From assembly GCA_042408925.1 (NCBI GenBank), contig JBHOQO010000028.1, positions 1 through 23,063 on the forward strand: a stretch of DNA of 23,063 nt, written 5' to 3'. This DNA is from BPIH01 sp042408925 (GTDB taxonomy: Bacteria; Chloroflexota; Limnocylindria; Limnocylindrales; CSP1-4). The position numbers and the translations under genes were made by a program. The notes below the pieces were generated by a model that did no database searches, was not told where the DNA came from, and was given only the letters and a program-made list of their open reading frames with translations. Positions 14,465 to 22,658 of this stretch are shown piece by piece. The stretch's first letter is position 1, and each line of letters opens with the position of its first letter.

Positions 14465-15640
14465 ATGCACCCGACCGTGCGCCGCGGCCCCTCCAGTCCG
14501 AACCTCGCCCTCGTCGGCACCCTCCTCGCCGTCCTCCTCGGCGGCGGGTGCGGTGGGCTGACCCCGTCGGCGTCGCCCGCCCCGTCGGCCCCGCCCCCGA
14601 TCGCCTCGGCGGCGCCCTCGCCGTCCGAACCGACCGGTACGGGCTCGCCCGCTCCCTCGGCAACCACGTCGCCGTCGGCGCCCGCCTCGCCGACCGCGGC
14701 CCCCTCGCCGACCGCGCCCGCCTCGCCGACGCCGGTGACGTACGTCGTCGTCCGCGGCGACACCCTGACCGCCATCGCCCGCCGCTTCGCGACCGACGTC
14801 CGGAGCATCGCCTACTGGAACCGCGACCGGTACCCGACCCTCGATCCCGATTCGCCCGCCTACGACCCGAACACGATCGCCGCCGGCTGGCAGCTTTTCG
14901 TCATCCCGGGCGTCGTGCTCAGCGACGACGAGATCCCGACGCCGCGCCCGACGACGACCCCCGCCCCCACCCTGACGCTCCCGCCGGCCCCGACCCCGAC
15001 CGGCGCCTCGAGCCTCCTCGTCTCGAACGGCCCCTGGGCCTCGAACGCCGTCGCCCTGACCTTCGACATGGGCGGCCGGCTCGATCCGGCCCTCGACATC
15101 ATGGACTGGCTCATCGCCAACGACGTGGCGGCGACGATCTTCCCGACCGGGAAGGTTGCCTCGACGACCGCCGTCGGTCGGGCGGTCATCGAGCGCGCGG
15201 CTGCCCACCCGGACCTCTTCAGCGTCGGGAACCACAGCTGGGACCACCCGAACTTCACGACCCTGACGCCGACCCAGATGGTCGACCAGCTGGAGCGAAC
15301 CGAGGCCGTCGTCGAGCCGCTGACCGGCCGCTCGACCCGGCCCTGGTTCCGACCGCCGTACGGCGCCCAGAACGCAGTGGTGCGAGCGGCTGTCGGTGCG
15401 GCAGGCTGGAGCTACACGGTCATGTGGGACATCGACACCATCGACTGGAAGCCCGAGGCGGACGGCGGCCCGACGACCGACGACATCGTCGCCAAGGTCC
15501 TCTCCCGGGTCCAGGGCGGCTCCATCGTCCTCATGCACCTCGGCGGCTACCACACCCTCGAGGCCCTGCCGCGGATCGTCGAAGGGCTGCGGGAGCGGGG
15601 CTTCGTCCCGGTCACCCTCGACCGGATGTTCGGACGATAG
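14465..15640 (+). CDS. LysM-containing polysaccharide deacetylase (CE4/NodB), probable lipoprotein
   Basis: A 391-residue exported protein. The N-terminal hydrophobic segment (about 13-28) ends in LLGGGCGG, a weak lipobox with Cys29. A Pro/Ser/Thr-rich linker leads to a LysM domain (about 92-148; YVVVRGDTLTAIARRF), which binds peptidoglycan. After a second Pro/Thr linker comes the NodB domain (about 195-390): motif 1 TFDMGG (199-204), motif 2 HSWDH (257-261), motif 3 RPPYG (296-300), the WDIDTIDW segment (321-328) and motif 5 with His358. Asp201 is the likely base and His257 and His261 the zinc ligands; the usual second Asp of TFDDG is Met. It should deacetylate GlcNAc or MurNAc in the cell wall or another glycan. 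A weak CACACT box ends 9 bases before the ATG, again without a ribosome-binding site. Confidence 0.93.
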   Translation: MHPTVRRGPSSPNLALVGTLLAVLLGGGCGGLTPSASPAPSAPPPIASAAPSPSEPTGTGSPAPSATTSPSAPASPTAAPSPTAPASPTPVTYVVVRGDTLTAIARRFATDVRSIAYWNRDRYPTLDPDSPAYDPNTIAAGWQLFVIPGVVLSDDEIPTPRPTTTPAPTLTLPPAPTPTGASSLLVSNGPWASNAVALTFDMGGRLDPALDIMDWLIANDVAATIFPTGKVASTTAVGRAVIERAAAHPDLFSVGNHSWDHPNFTTLTPTQMVDQLERTEAVVEPLTGRSTRPWFRPPYGAQNAVVRAAVGAAGWSYTVMWDIDTIDWKPEADGGPTTDDIVAKVLSRVQGGSIVLMHLGGYHTLEALPRIVEGLRERGFVPVTLDRMFGR

Positions 15641-15659
15641 GGCGGCGGGAGGGTTCGGG

Positions 15660-16463
15660 GTGAGGAGCGGCCCGCCGATCGTCGTCACCTTGGCGGCGCC
15701 CGGCGAACCCGGGAGCCGCGATCCGGCGCGGACGGCGGCGGTGAACGCCCGCTACCTCGACGCCGTCCGGCGGCACGGCGGCGAGCCGATCGCCCTCGAC
15801 GCGCGGGCCTCGGCCGCCGAGCGCCGGCGAGCCTTCGAGACGATGAGCGGCCTCCTCCTCTCCGGCGGCGCCGACATCGATCCGCGCCGCTACGGCGAGG
15901 CGCCCTCCGGGGCGCGGGGGATCGACGAGGCCCGCGACGAGCTGGAGGCCGAGGCCTGGGCGGCGGCGGCCGAGCGGGGGCTGCCGGTCCTGGGGATCTG
16001 CCGCGGCCACCAGGCGATCAACGTCTTCTCGGGGGGCCGGCTCGTCCAGCACCTCGACGAACACGACCGGCCGGCGTCCCTCGAGGCGGACCCGGCGGGG
16101 CCGGGAGCCGGCCGGTTCGGGCGCGACGCCCTCGGCCGACCCGAGCGCCTCCACGAGCTCCGCCTCGTCCCGGGGACTCGGCTCGCCCGGATCCTCGCCC
16201 CGGCCTCGGGGAGCGGGCGGCTCCGCGTCAACTCCTCGCACCACCAGGCCGTCCGCCCGGCCGACCTCGCTCCGGGGCTCGTGGCCGCCGGCTTCGCGGC
16301 GTCCCCGATCGGCGAGATCGTCGAGGCCCTCGAGGCGGCGGGCGACCGCTTCATCGTCGGGGTCCAGTGCCACCCGGAGCGGACGGAGACGACGCCCCCG
16401 GCCTTCGACCGCCTCTGGCGGGTCTTCGTCGACGCCTGCCGGGGTGCCGCCACGCGCCGCTGA
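15660..16463 (+). CDS. class-I glutamine amidotransferase-like gamma-glutamyl hydrolase (PuuD/peptidase C26 family)
   Basis: A 267-residue protein. The nucleophile elbow is LGICRGHQ with Cys114, and the catalytic His238 and Glu240 lie in VQCHPE; LLLSGGADIDPRRYGE (66-80) and NSSHHQAV (191-198) are typical of the PuuD / gamma-glutamyl-gamma-aminobutyrate hydrolase branch. It would cleave gamma-glutamyl amides such as gamma-Glu-GABA, although the polyamine pathway genes are not nearby, so the substrate is open. GTG 15660 is chosen because GGGAGGG lies 6 bases upstream, a good ribosome-binding site. It follows the deacetylase by 19 bases and is probably in the same transcript. Confidence 0.9.
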   Translation: MRSGPPIVVTLAAPGEPGSRDPARTAAVNARYLDAVRRHGGEPIALDARASAAERRRAFETMSGLLLSGGADIDPRRYGEAPSGARGIDEARDELEAEAWAAAAERGLPVLGICRGHQAINVFSGGRLVQHLDEHDRPASLEADPAGPGAGRFGRDALGRPERLHELRLVPGTRLARILAPASGSGRLRVNSSHHQAVRPADLAPGLVAAGFAASPIGEIVEALEAAGDRFIVGVQCHPERTETTPPAFDRLWRVFVDACRGAATRR

Positions 16464-16498
16464 CGGGCGGTCCCGGGCCCGCTCGACCGAAGCCCGCC

Positions 16499-17341
16499 CT
16501 AGCCGAGGAGGAACGGGAAGACCCAGAGTCGGGCGAGACCAGCGAAGCCGAGGATCGTCACGACGGCGAGGATCCCGACCGCCAGGCCGACGACGATCCG
16601 ATCGGTCGCGTCGAACCGGAGCTCCCGGAGCCACGTCCGACGGCCGGTACCGAAGGCCCGGAGGTCCATGGCGTCGATGGTGTCCTCGGCCCCGACGATC
16701 GCCCGCATCGTGAGGGGCACGATGAGGGGCGTCGCCTGACGGAGCCGGGCGATCGGGTTGCGCGCCCCCCGCTCCCACTCGTAGCCGCGGATCCGCTGGG
16801 CGTCGATCGTCTCCTGGAAGTCGGCGGCGAGCGAGGGCAGGAACCGGAAGGTGAGGTCGACCCCGACCGCGAAGCGGTCGGGCAGTCCGAGGCGCGCCAG
16901 GGCGACCCCGAGATCCGCGGGCGCGATGGCGTAGGCGATCGGGAAGCCGACGGCGACGAAGGTAACGAAGCGGAGGAGCTGGGTCGTCCCGTAGGCGACC
17001 GTCTCGGCGTAGATCGTCGTGCCGAGGACCGGGATCCGGAACAGCGGTCGGAACGTTCTGGGGTCGAGACCGCCGATCTCGCCCCCGGTGAGGAACGTGT
17101 TGACGAGGACGAGGAAGCTGACGAAGGCGAGGGCGAACGCCCATTGGCGACGGACCGCCCGCCAGGGGATCGCCGCGCTTCGGTAGTAGGCAAGAGCCAG
17201 GACGAGGAGGCCCAGGACGATCCGGGCGTCCCAGACCTGGATCACCGTCGCTGCCGCGCAGACCCCGACGACGAGCGGGACCCGGGGGTCGCGGCGGGCG
17301 AGCCACGACCCCCGGGCCAGGTAGCGCGGGGTGACGATCAC
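16499..17341 (-). CDS. ecfT: energy-coupling factor transporter transmembrane protein EcfT
   Basis: A 280-residue membrane protein with about five helices: two near 21-52, others near 68-82, 115-140 and 248-277. The cytoplasmic coupling helices carry the two Ala-Arg-Gly-type motifs of the family: AQRIRGYE (181-188) and AMDLRAFG (224-231), which contact the two ATPase domains. It joins the ATPase to the S component in an ECF-type vitamin or metal importer. It is the last gene of the minus-strand operon, 49 bases after the S component. The start is GTG 17341; there is no alternative with a better ribosome-binding site. The gene ends 35 bases from the convergent amidotransferase gene. Confidence 0.92.
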   Translation of the reverse strand: MIVTPRYLARGSWLARRDPRVPLVVGVCAAATVIQVWDARIVLGLLVLALAYYRSAAIPWRAVRRQWAFALAFVSFLVLVNTFLTGGEIGGLDPRTFRPLFRIPVLGTTIYAETVAYGTTQLLRFVTFVAVGFPIAYAIAPADLGVALARLGLPDRFAVGVDLTFRFLPSLAADFQETIDAQRIRGYEWERGARNPIARLRQATPLIVPLTMRAIVGAEDTIDAMDLRAFGTGRRTWLRELRFDATDRIVVGLAVGILAVVTILGFAGLARLWVFPFLLG

Positions 17342-17390
17342 GGCCGCCGGCCGGGCCTCGGGCGGCGAGCGCGGCCCGGACGCTCGTGCC

Positions 17391-17951
17391 TCAGCGGCCG
17401 AGGGATTCCCGCAGCGGCTCCCAGGCCGTCACGAGAATCGGCGTCAGGATCACCCCGGCGAGCACGTCGGCGACGACAACCGGGACGTAGCTCGCCGTGA
17501 TCGCCGTCTCGAGGCTGTTCCCAAAGACCCAGATGTCGGTGATGACGAAGAGGAAGCCGACGACGACGGCGATCGCGGCGACGACGGCCGAGCCGACGAT
17601 CTTCGAGCCCCCGAGGGTCCCGAGGGCACCGGCCCCGAGGACGCCGGCGATGAGGCCGGCGAGCCCGTTGGCGATGCTCCAGTTCCAGGCCGTCAGGAGA
17701 CCGTACCCCGAGAGCTGGTCGACGACCGCATTCCCGACGAGTCCGGTGAAGAGGCCGACGACCGGCCCGAAGGCGTACCCGAAGAAGGTCACGATCGCGA
17801 AGGCCGGCCGCACCGAGACATTCTGGGTCCCCGGCAGCACGAAGCTGAAGAGGCCGAGGACGCCGTAGAGCGCCGCCCCGATGGCGGCGTAGACGATGAC
17901 CCGCGACGAGACCTCCCAGAGACCCGGTCGCTGGATCTGCATCGTTGCCAT
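17391..17951 (-). CDS. ECF transporter S component (substrate-binding membrane subunit)
   Basis: A 186-residue protein with about five or six transmembrane helices and the layout of an S component. The sequence VSVRPAFAIVTFFGYAFGPVVGLFTGLVGNAVVDQLSGYG (residues 45-84, shortened here to its key features: RPA, FGPVVG, GNAVVD) and the WNWSIANGLAGLIAG segment resemble the UPF0397/YkoE-like S components. The similarity is by eye and does not fix the substrate. ATG 17951 has GGGAGGGAG a few bases upstream, the best ribosome-binding site in the operon. It lies 23 bases after the fused ATPase and precedes EcfT. It should select the substrate on the outside of the membrane. Confidence 0.88.
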   Translation of the reverse strand: MATMQIQRPGLWEVSSRVIVYAAIGAALYGVLGLFSFVLPGTQNVSVRPAFAIVTFFGYAFGPVVGLFTGLVGNAVVDQLSGYGLLTAWNWSIANGLAGLIAGVLGAGALGTLGGSKIVGSAVVAAIAVVVGFLFVITDIWVFGNSLETAITASYVPVVVADVLAGVILTPILVTAWEPLRESLGR

Positions 17952-17974
17952 GGTGATCTCCCTCCCTATCCTGA

Positions 17975-19675
17975 TCACGCCCGAGTGCTGCCGCCCTCGA
18001 AGGACTCCTGGGCGACGATGCGGCGGGCGAGCGTCTCCGCATCGAGGAAGCGCCCCTCGCTCAGGCGCCACCGGGCGTTCGCGCGCATGAGCGACGTGAC
18101 GTGCAGGTTGCACGCCCGCCAGCGCTCCTCGTCCTCCGTCACCCGGGCCGGGGGTCCGTCGGCGACGACCTGCCCGTCCCGAAGGAGCAGGATACGGTCT
18201 GCGTGCGTGAGCGCAAGATCGACGTCGTGGGTGATCAGGTATGTGCTCTCGAGCTCGCCGATGCGGCCGACTTCGGCCATGAAGCGCCGGGCCGTCCGGT
18301 AGTCCTGCCCCGCCGACGGCTCGTCGAGGACGAGGGTTCGCGGCTCGAGAGCGAGGGCGATGGCGAGGGCGAGTCGCTTCTGCTGGCCGAACGAGAGCGT
18401 CAGGGGCGGCCGGTCGAGGATCCCCTCGATGTCGTCGAGGGCCGTCCGGCGAAGCACCCGGGTGAGGAGATCCTCGAAGGCCGCGTCGGGGCGCCCCAGG
18501 TTGCGAGGCCCGAAGAGGAGCTCCTCGCGGACCGTGCGGGCGAAGAGCATCTGGCTCGGGCTCTGGAAGACGTAGCCGAAGACCCGCGCCAGCTCGGCCA
18601 CCGTCCGCCGCGCCGTCGAGACGCCGTCGACGAAGACCTCGCCGGCCCGGGTCGGGAGGAGCTTCATCGCGGTCCGAAAGAGCGTCGTCTTCCCCGAGCC
18701 GTTCGGGCCGAGGACGGCGACCGTTTCGGTCCGCCCAAAGCGGGCCTTGACGCCCCGGAGGACGAGCCGCTCCCCGAGGGCGACGTCCACGGCTCGGAAC
18801 TCCAGTCTCGGCGGCGCAGCGGCGGCCTCGGACCGCGCGCCGTCGACGCCGGCGTCGCCACCCGGGGTCGGCTCCCCGGCGGCGTTCGACGCCGACCAGC
18901 CGGCACGGACCCGCGCCAGGACGACCTCGAAGGGGAGCTTCACCGCCGTCGGGTCGGCGACGGCGAGGAAGCCGTCCGGGGGGCCAACGTAGCGGACGCG
19001 TCCCTCGTCGAGGTAGAGGACCCGGTCGGGCCCGAGGGCGAGCGCCTCCTCGACCCGGTGCTCGACGAGGACGATCGCCCGGCCGTCGTCGGCGAGCCTC
19101 CGAAGGATCGCGATGAGTCGGTCGGCGGTCGCGGGGTCGAGGTTCGCCAGCGGTTCGTCGAGGACGAGGACGTCCGGTTCCATCATGAGGATCCCGGCGA
19201 CGGCGACGAGCTGCCGCTCGCCGCCCGAGAGGGCCGCCGTCTCCCGCCCAAGGAGTTGGTCGACCCCGGCGCTGGCCGCCACCGATCGGAGTCGGCGACG
19301 GATCTCGGCCGGTGGGATGGCCAGGTTCTCGGGGCCGAAGGCGAGCTCCCCCTCGACGGTCGCCCCGACGATTTGCCGCGCCGGGTCCTGGAGGACCGTA
19401 CCGACGGTCCGGGCGATGTCACGGAGCCGAAGCTCCCGCGTCGGGCGACCCCGGATCCTCACCTCCCCGCGGAGCTCACCCGGGTAGGCATGGGGGACGA
19501 GCCCGTTCAGGACCCGGATGAGGGTGCTCTTGCCACAACCCGACGGTCCGGCGACGAGGGTGACGGAACCAGCTTCGATGGTGAGCGCGACCTCCCGAAG
19601 GGCGAACTCGGTCGCCCGCCGGTACCGGAAGGAGACGCCGTCGACCTCGACGAGCGGCGCCCGCGGGTCGATCAT
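17975..19675 (-). CDS. fused double ATPase of an ECF transporter (EcfA-EcfA' in one chain)
   Basis: A 566-residue protein with two ABC ATPase domains. Domain 1: Walker A GPSGCGKST (43-51), signature LSGGE (149-153), Walker B LVLDEP (170-175) and switch His206. Domain 2: Walker A GPNGSGKTT (323-331), signature LSFGQ (427-431, a divergent C-loop), Walker B LVLDEP (448-453) and His483. A Gly/Ala-rich linker (about 262-290) joins them. Most ECF systems use two separate ATPases; the fused form is known in YkoD-like systems. It hydrolyses ATP to drive the S component and EcfT. Its ATG overlaps the stop of the DUF62 gene as ATGA, so the two are translationally coupled. Confidence 0.95.
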   Translation of the reverse strand: MIDPRAPLVEVDGVSFRYRRATEFALREVALTIEAGSVTLVAGPSGCGKSTLIRVLNGLVPHAYPGELRGEVRIRGRPTRELRLRDIARTVGTVLQDPARQIVGATVEGELAFGPENLAIPPAEIRRRLRSVAASAGVDQLLGRETAALSGGERQLVAVAGILMMEPDVLVLDEPLANLDPATADRLIAILRRLADDGRAIVLVEHRVEEALALGPDRVLYLDEGRVRYVGPPDGFLAVADPTAVKLPFEVVLARVRAGWSASNAAGEPTPGGDAGVDGARSEAAAAPPRLEFRAVDVALGERLVLRGVKARFGRTETVAVLGPNGSGKTTLFRTAMKLLPTRAGEVFVDGVSTARRTVAELARVFGYVFQSPSQMLFARTVREELLFGPRNLGRPDAAFEDLLTRVLRRTALDDIEGILDRPPLTLSFGQQKRLALAIALALEPRTLVLDEPSAGQDYRTARRFMAEVGRIGELESTYLITHDVDLALTHADRILLLRDGQVVADGPPARVTEDEERWRACNLHVTSLMRANARWRLSEGRFLDAETLARRIVAQESFEGGSTRA

Positions 19676-20529
19676 CTCGCCGACGGCGGTCGGCTCGCCG
19701 CGTCGAGCGGCTCGATCCGGGCCGGGAGCCCGACGGCGAGGCCGAGCCGCGCGGCGATGCTGCCCTGGTTCTCGGCGACGGCGACCTGTCCGGCCGAGGA
19801 GCCGTAGAGGAGCGGGGCGCCGCGGGGCACCTCGCCGAAGGTGCGCTGCCAGGTCAGCTCGACGGTCGGGCCGTCGGCGCCGCCGAAGCGGAGGCGGAGC
19901 GGGCGACCGGGCCTCAGCGGCCCGATCGCCGCCTCGAGGTGGTCGGGTGTTGCCGCCAGGTAGGCGTTGCCGAAGCCGTCGATGAAGACGATCGCGGTCT
20001 CGAGCCCGCCGGCGGCGACCGTCGGTCGCGGTTCGGGGAGGCGGACGAGCTGTTCCGCCGGGACGGCGGGGCCGACCGTTTCGAAGGGGACGCCGTTCGC
20101 CAGGTGGGCGGCGACGGGAGCGAAGACGTCGCGGCCGTGGAAGGTCGAGGAGACGGCCTCGCGCCAGAGCGATCGGTTTTCGAGGACCCGGACCTCGACG
20201 ATCCCCCCGAGGGTCTCGGCGGCCGGGACGAGGAGGCCGTTGTCGGGCCCGATGAGGACGTCGCCGCGGGCGACCCGGATCCCGATCGGCCGGCGCTCGG
20301 TCCCGACCCCGGGGTCGACGACGGCGACGTGGATCCCGACCGGCAGGTACGGGAGGGCGAAGACGAGCCGCCAGGCGCCGTCGGCGACGGCGAACTTCCG
20401 GACGGCGTGGCTGACGTCGAGGATCGTTGCCTCGGGGCAGATCCCCAGGATCACGCCGCGGCAGACGGCCGCCGCCACATCGGCGCCGAAGTCGCTGAGG
20501 AAGCTGATGAAGGGGCGCGGGGCAACCAT
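19672..20529 (-). CDS. SAM hydroxide adenosyltransferase (DUF62 family SAM hydrolase)
   Basis: A 285-residue protein of the DUF62/SalL-like family. ISFLSDFG (8-15) begins the SAM-binding N-terminal domain. The Asp-Arg-His triad that positions the water in the archaeal enzyme is present as Asp72 (VVDPGVG), Arg79 and His131 (FHGRDVFAP), with the same spacing as in that protein. IDGFGN (183-188) and the C-terminal beta-barrel-like region complete the fold. It hydrolyses S-adenosylmethionine to adenosine and methionine; a halogenase activity is unlikely because the triad is intact. It is the first gene of the ECF operon, overlapping the ATPase gene by 4 bases, with a TATCAT box 8 bases before ATG 20529. 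The reason for the linkage to transport is unknown. Confidence 0.93.
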   Translation of the reverse strand: MVAPRPFISFLSDFGADVAAAVCRGVILGICPEATILDVSHAVRKFAVADGAWRLVFALPYLPVGIHVAVVDPGVGTERRPIGIRVARGDVLIGPDNGLLVPAAETLGGIVEVRVLENRSLWREAVSSTFHGRDVFAPVAAHLANGVPFETVGPAVPAEQLVRLPEPRPTVAAGGLETAIVFIDGFGNAYLAATPDHLEAAIGPLRPGRPLRLRFGGADGPTVELTWQRTFGEVPRGAPLLYGSSAGQVAVAENQGSIAARLGLAVGLPARIEPLDAASRPPSAR

Positions 20530-20537
20530 GGGCGCCG

Positions 20538-20543
20538 ATGATA
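20538..20543 (-). promoter_or_regulatory. -10 box of the DUF62-ECF operon, close to the start codon
   Basis: TATCAT (5/6) on the minus strand ends 8 bases before ATG 20529. No Shine-Dalgarno sequence and no good -35 box are visible, so the mRNA is probably leaderless or nearly so. Confidence 0.45.
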
Positions 20544-20613
20544 GGGCGGCCCGTGGCGGGGCGGCCGAACTGATCCGACGGGCCGACGTCCGCTCACAGC
20601 GGCTCGCAAGCGG

Positions 20614-20651
20614 CCCGAAGCGGCGCCGGAGGAGGAGAGCGCCGCTTCGGG
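20614..20651. repeat. 13-bp perfect inverted repeat (hairpin)
   Basis: CCCGAAGCGGCGC (20614-20626) pairs with 20639-20651 around a 12-base purine-rich loop. It lies between the divergent DUF62 promoter and the end of the minus-strand gene at 20736, so it may end that gene's transcript, although no T-run follows. The rest of 20544-20735 shows nothing else I can name. Confidence 0.5.
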
Positions 20652-20735
20652 GTCGGTCCGGCGGCGGAGGAGGGACGCCGTCGGCGGGATCTTCGGTTGT
20701 CGTTCCCGGTCCGCGAGGGAGCGGGTCGGTTGGCG

Positions 20736-21179
20736 TCAGGCGAGTGGCGGTCGAGCCTCGTCGAGCCCCGACGGGACCGCACCCCGCCCGAAGCGACCAC
20801 GACGGTGGAGCTCGCGGAGGAAGAGCAGCTGGTTGACCTCCCGAAGCTGCCAGGGCTGCTCGCCGATCGGGAGGCCGCAGAGGAAGGCGGTGAGGTTCGC
20901 CGCCTCGGCCTCCGAGAGACCACGGAGGAGCAGGAACCGGTAGATCGTTCGGGTCGGGGCGCCGAGGGTCGTCGGCGGAACGCCGGGGCGGTCGGTCCGA
21001 CCGGCGAGCTGCGTGGCGGACGGCCGGCTCGTCCCGCGCGAGACCGAGCGGGATCCGACGGCCGGTTCGGCCATCGCGGGGTGGCCGCCGAGCGACCGCT
21101 CCGGCCGCGGCCGCCGGCCAGCGCGGCGGGTCGTCGCGTCGGGCTCCTGTTCGGGCTGTCGGCGTCGCTCGTCGGCCAT
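20736..21179 (-). CDS. small hypothetical protein
   Basis: A 147-residue protein read from ATG 21179, which has AGGTGG six bases upstream; another ATG at 21197 is possible. The first 85 residues are Arg/Pro-rich and probably disordered. The last 60 look like a real folded helical segment: TIYRFLLLRGLSEAEAANLTAFLCGLPIG, then PWQLREVNQLLFLRELHRRGRFG (shortened). A helix, turn, helix pattern with L-S-E-A-E-A-A-N-L-T is suggestive of a small DNA- or protein-binding domain, but I do not recognise the family. The opposite strand here has long open frames, but they give acidic, low-complexity sequence, so the minus strand is the better choice. Confidence 0.55.
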   Translation of the reverse strand: MADERRRQPEQEPDATTRRAGRRPRPERSLGGHPAMAEPAVGSRSVSRGTSRPSATQLAGRTDRPGVPPTTLGAPTRTIYRFLLLRGLSEAEAANLTAFLCGLPIGEQPWQLREVNQLLFLRELHRRGRFGRGAVPSGLDEARPPLA

Positions 21180-21361
21180 CGACTTCCACCTGTCCATCCC
21201 ACCGGGGCACCGGCCCCGACGACCGATCCGGACGGTCTGCTGCGGTCCGGTGCGGTCGGCGTCATCGTGCCGCGTTCCGGAGCGATCTTCGATGGCCCCA
21301 AGGTCCGGGTGGGCCGGGTACTCTCGGCGCGACCGTCCGGCGCCGTTCCGCTGCGGCCGCC

Positions 21362-21367
21362 TACACT
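21362..21367 (+). promoter_or_regulatory. -10 box of the 21377 gene
   Basis: TACACT (4/6) ends 9 bases before ATG 21377. GGGAG touches the ATG directly, too close to act as a normal ribosome-binding site, so a leaderless or near-leaderless mRNA is likely. Confidence 0.4.
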
Positions 21368-21376
21368 CGCTGGGAG

Positions 21377-22561
21377 ATGCGCGTCCGCCAGCTCGAGCTC
21401 CGCCTCCTCGCCGCGGCGCTCGCCGGCGGGTGGGCGACGACTGCCGGCCTCCTCCTCGTCGGCTACCGGCCCGGCGGCCCGATCGACCTCCTCGTCGGCC
21501 TCGTCGCCTGCCTGCCGACCGCAATCGCCCTCGTCGCTCTCCGCTGGCCGCCGGTTCCCCGCGGTCGGCTCGCCTTCCCGTCGATCGTCGCCCTCGGGAC
21601 GCTCAGCCTCCTCGTCCTCGTCCCGTCCATCGGCGGCCTCGTCGTCCGCCTGACCCGGGGCGGACCCCAGACTCTCCTCCCCTCCCTCGAGGCCGCCTAC
21701 CCGTGGTTGCTCGCCCTGGCCGGGACGAGCGTCTTTGCCGGCCTGGGGCTCGCCCGGCGGATCCTCGGCCCGAGCGCCGGGCGGCGGCGACGCCTCCTGC
21801 TCGGCACGGCCCTCGGGGCAGTTCTCGTGACCGGGACCGCGTCGATCGTGACCGCGGCCGCCGTCGCGAACGACCTCGCCCTTCGGGACCGGCCGGCCGC
21901 GGGCTCGATCTACGGGCCGACGGATCCGAACCTCGTGCCTCCCGAGTGCAGCGACCCGATCGCCGCCGGGCCGAGCGCCCGCCTCAGCCTGCGCCTCTCG
22001 GGGGAGGTCGACCTTCGCCCGATCGGGGAGGTCGACATCGCCGGGGTCCGGGTCGGGGCGGACTTCCGCTGGTCCGGCTACGCGGCGACGCCGGTCGCCC
22101 TCGGGACGTACGGGGCGGCCCGGATCGGGAGCGAGGCGTGGCGGGCGCTGCCGCGGATCGGCTGGTACCGGGTCGATCCGGCCGAGGTCGCCGGCGCGGA
22201 CTTCGATCGCCAGCTCGTGGCGGTGGCCCTGGCACCCGAGAACCGGACGGCGGCCGAGGATCGGGGGATCGCCACGATCGGGGGCGCCCGCGCCCGGCAC
22301 TGCCGGATCGCCATCGACGGCCCGACGTTCGCCGCCGCCGTCTGGCCGCTCTGGCTCGTCGTCGGAGACGCCTCGATCCGGCGCTGGCGGGGCCAACTCG
22401 ACTACTGGATCTTCGCCGACGGCGAGGTGGGGCGGATCGAGGCGACGCTGAACGGGGAGGCGTACGAGCTCTCTCCGCCGGGGATCCTCGCCACGGTCCG
22501 ACTCGAGATGGAGGCCGTCGCCCGGGGGCTCGACACGGTGGTCGCCCGGCCTGTGCCCTGA
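21377..22561 (+). CDS. polytopic membrane protein with C-terminal extracytoplasmic domain, function unknown
   Basis: A 394-residue protein with about five hydrophobic helices in its first 165 residues (about 9-29, 37-56, 69-91, 107-127, 140-162). The remaining 230 residues form a soluble domain of alternating strands (RLSLRLSGEVDL, IGEVDIAGVRVGADFRW, GQLDYWIFADGEVGRIEATLNGEAYEL) that resembles the open beta-sheet of LppX/LolA-type lipid-binding lipoproteins; this is similarity of pattern only. There is no catalytic motif that I recognise. It is alone on its strand. The frame ends with TGA at 22561, followed by the long non-coding region. Confidence 0.85.
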   Translation: MRVRQLELRLLAAALAGGWATTAGLLLVGYRPGGPIDLLVGLVACLPTAIALVALRWPPVPRGRLAFPSIVALGTLSLLVLVPSIGGLVVRLTRGGPQTLLPSLEAAYPWLLALAGTSVFAGLGLARRILGPSAGRRRRLLLGTALGAVLVTGTASIVTAAAVANDLALRDRPAAGSIYGPTDPNLVPPECSDPIAAGPSARLSLRLSGEVDLRPIGEVDIAGVRVGADFRWSGYAATPVALGTYGAARIGSEAWRALPRIGWYRVDPAEVAGADFDRQLVAVALAPENRTAAEDRGIATIGGARARHCRIAIDGPTFAAAVWPLWLVVGDASIRRWRGQLDYWIFADGEVGRIEATLNGEAYELSPPGILATVRLEMEAVARGLDTVVARPVP

Positions 22562-22658
22562 GGCGGGCGGCTGGCGGGCGGGGCTTCGCGACGGGCGGCG
22601 GCCAGGCCGGCTGGCGTCGCGGCGGGACGACGTCGACCGGCCCCACCCGCCGATCCTG

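Noticed and set aside
16464..16498. Bidirectional terminator between convergent genes
   Set aside because: GGGCGG and CCGCCC could pair over 6 bases, but the loop is long, it has no T-run, and such pairs are common by chance at this GC content.
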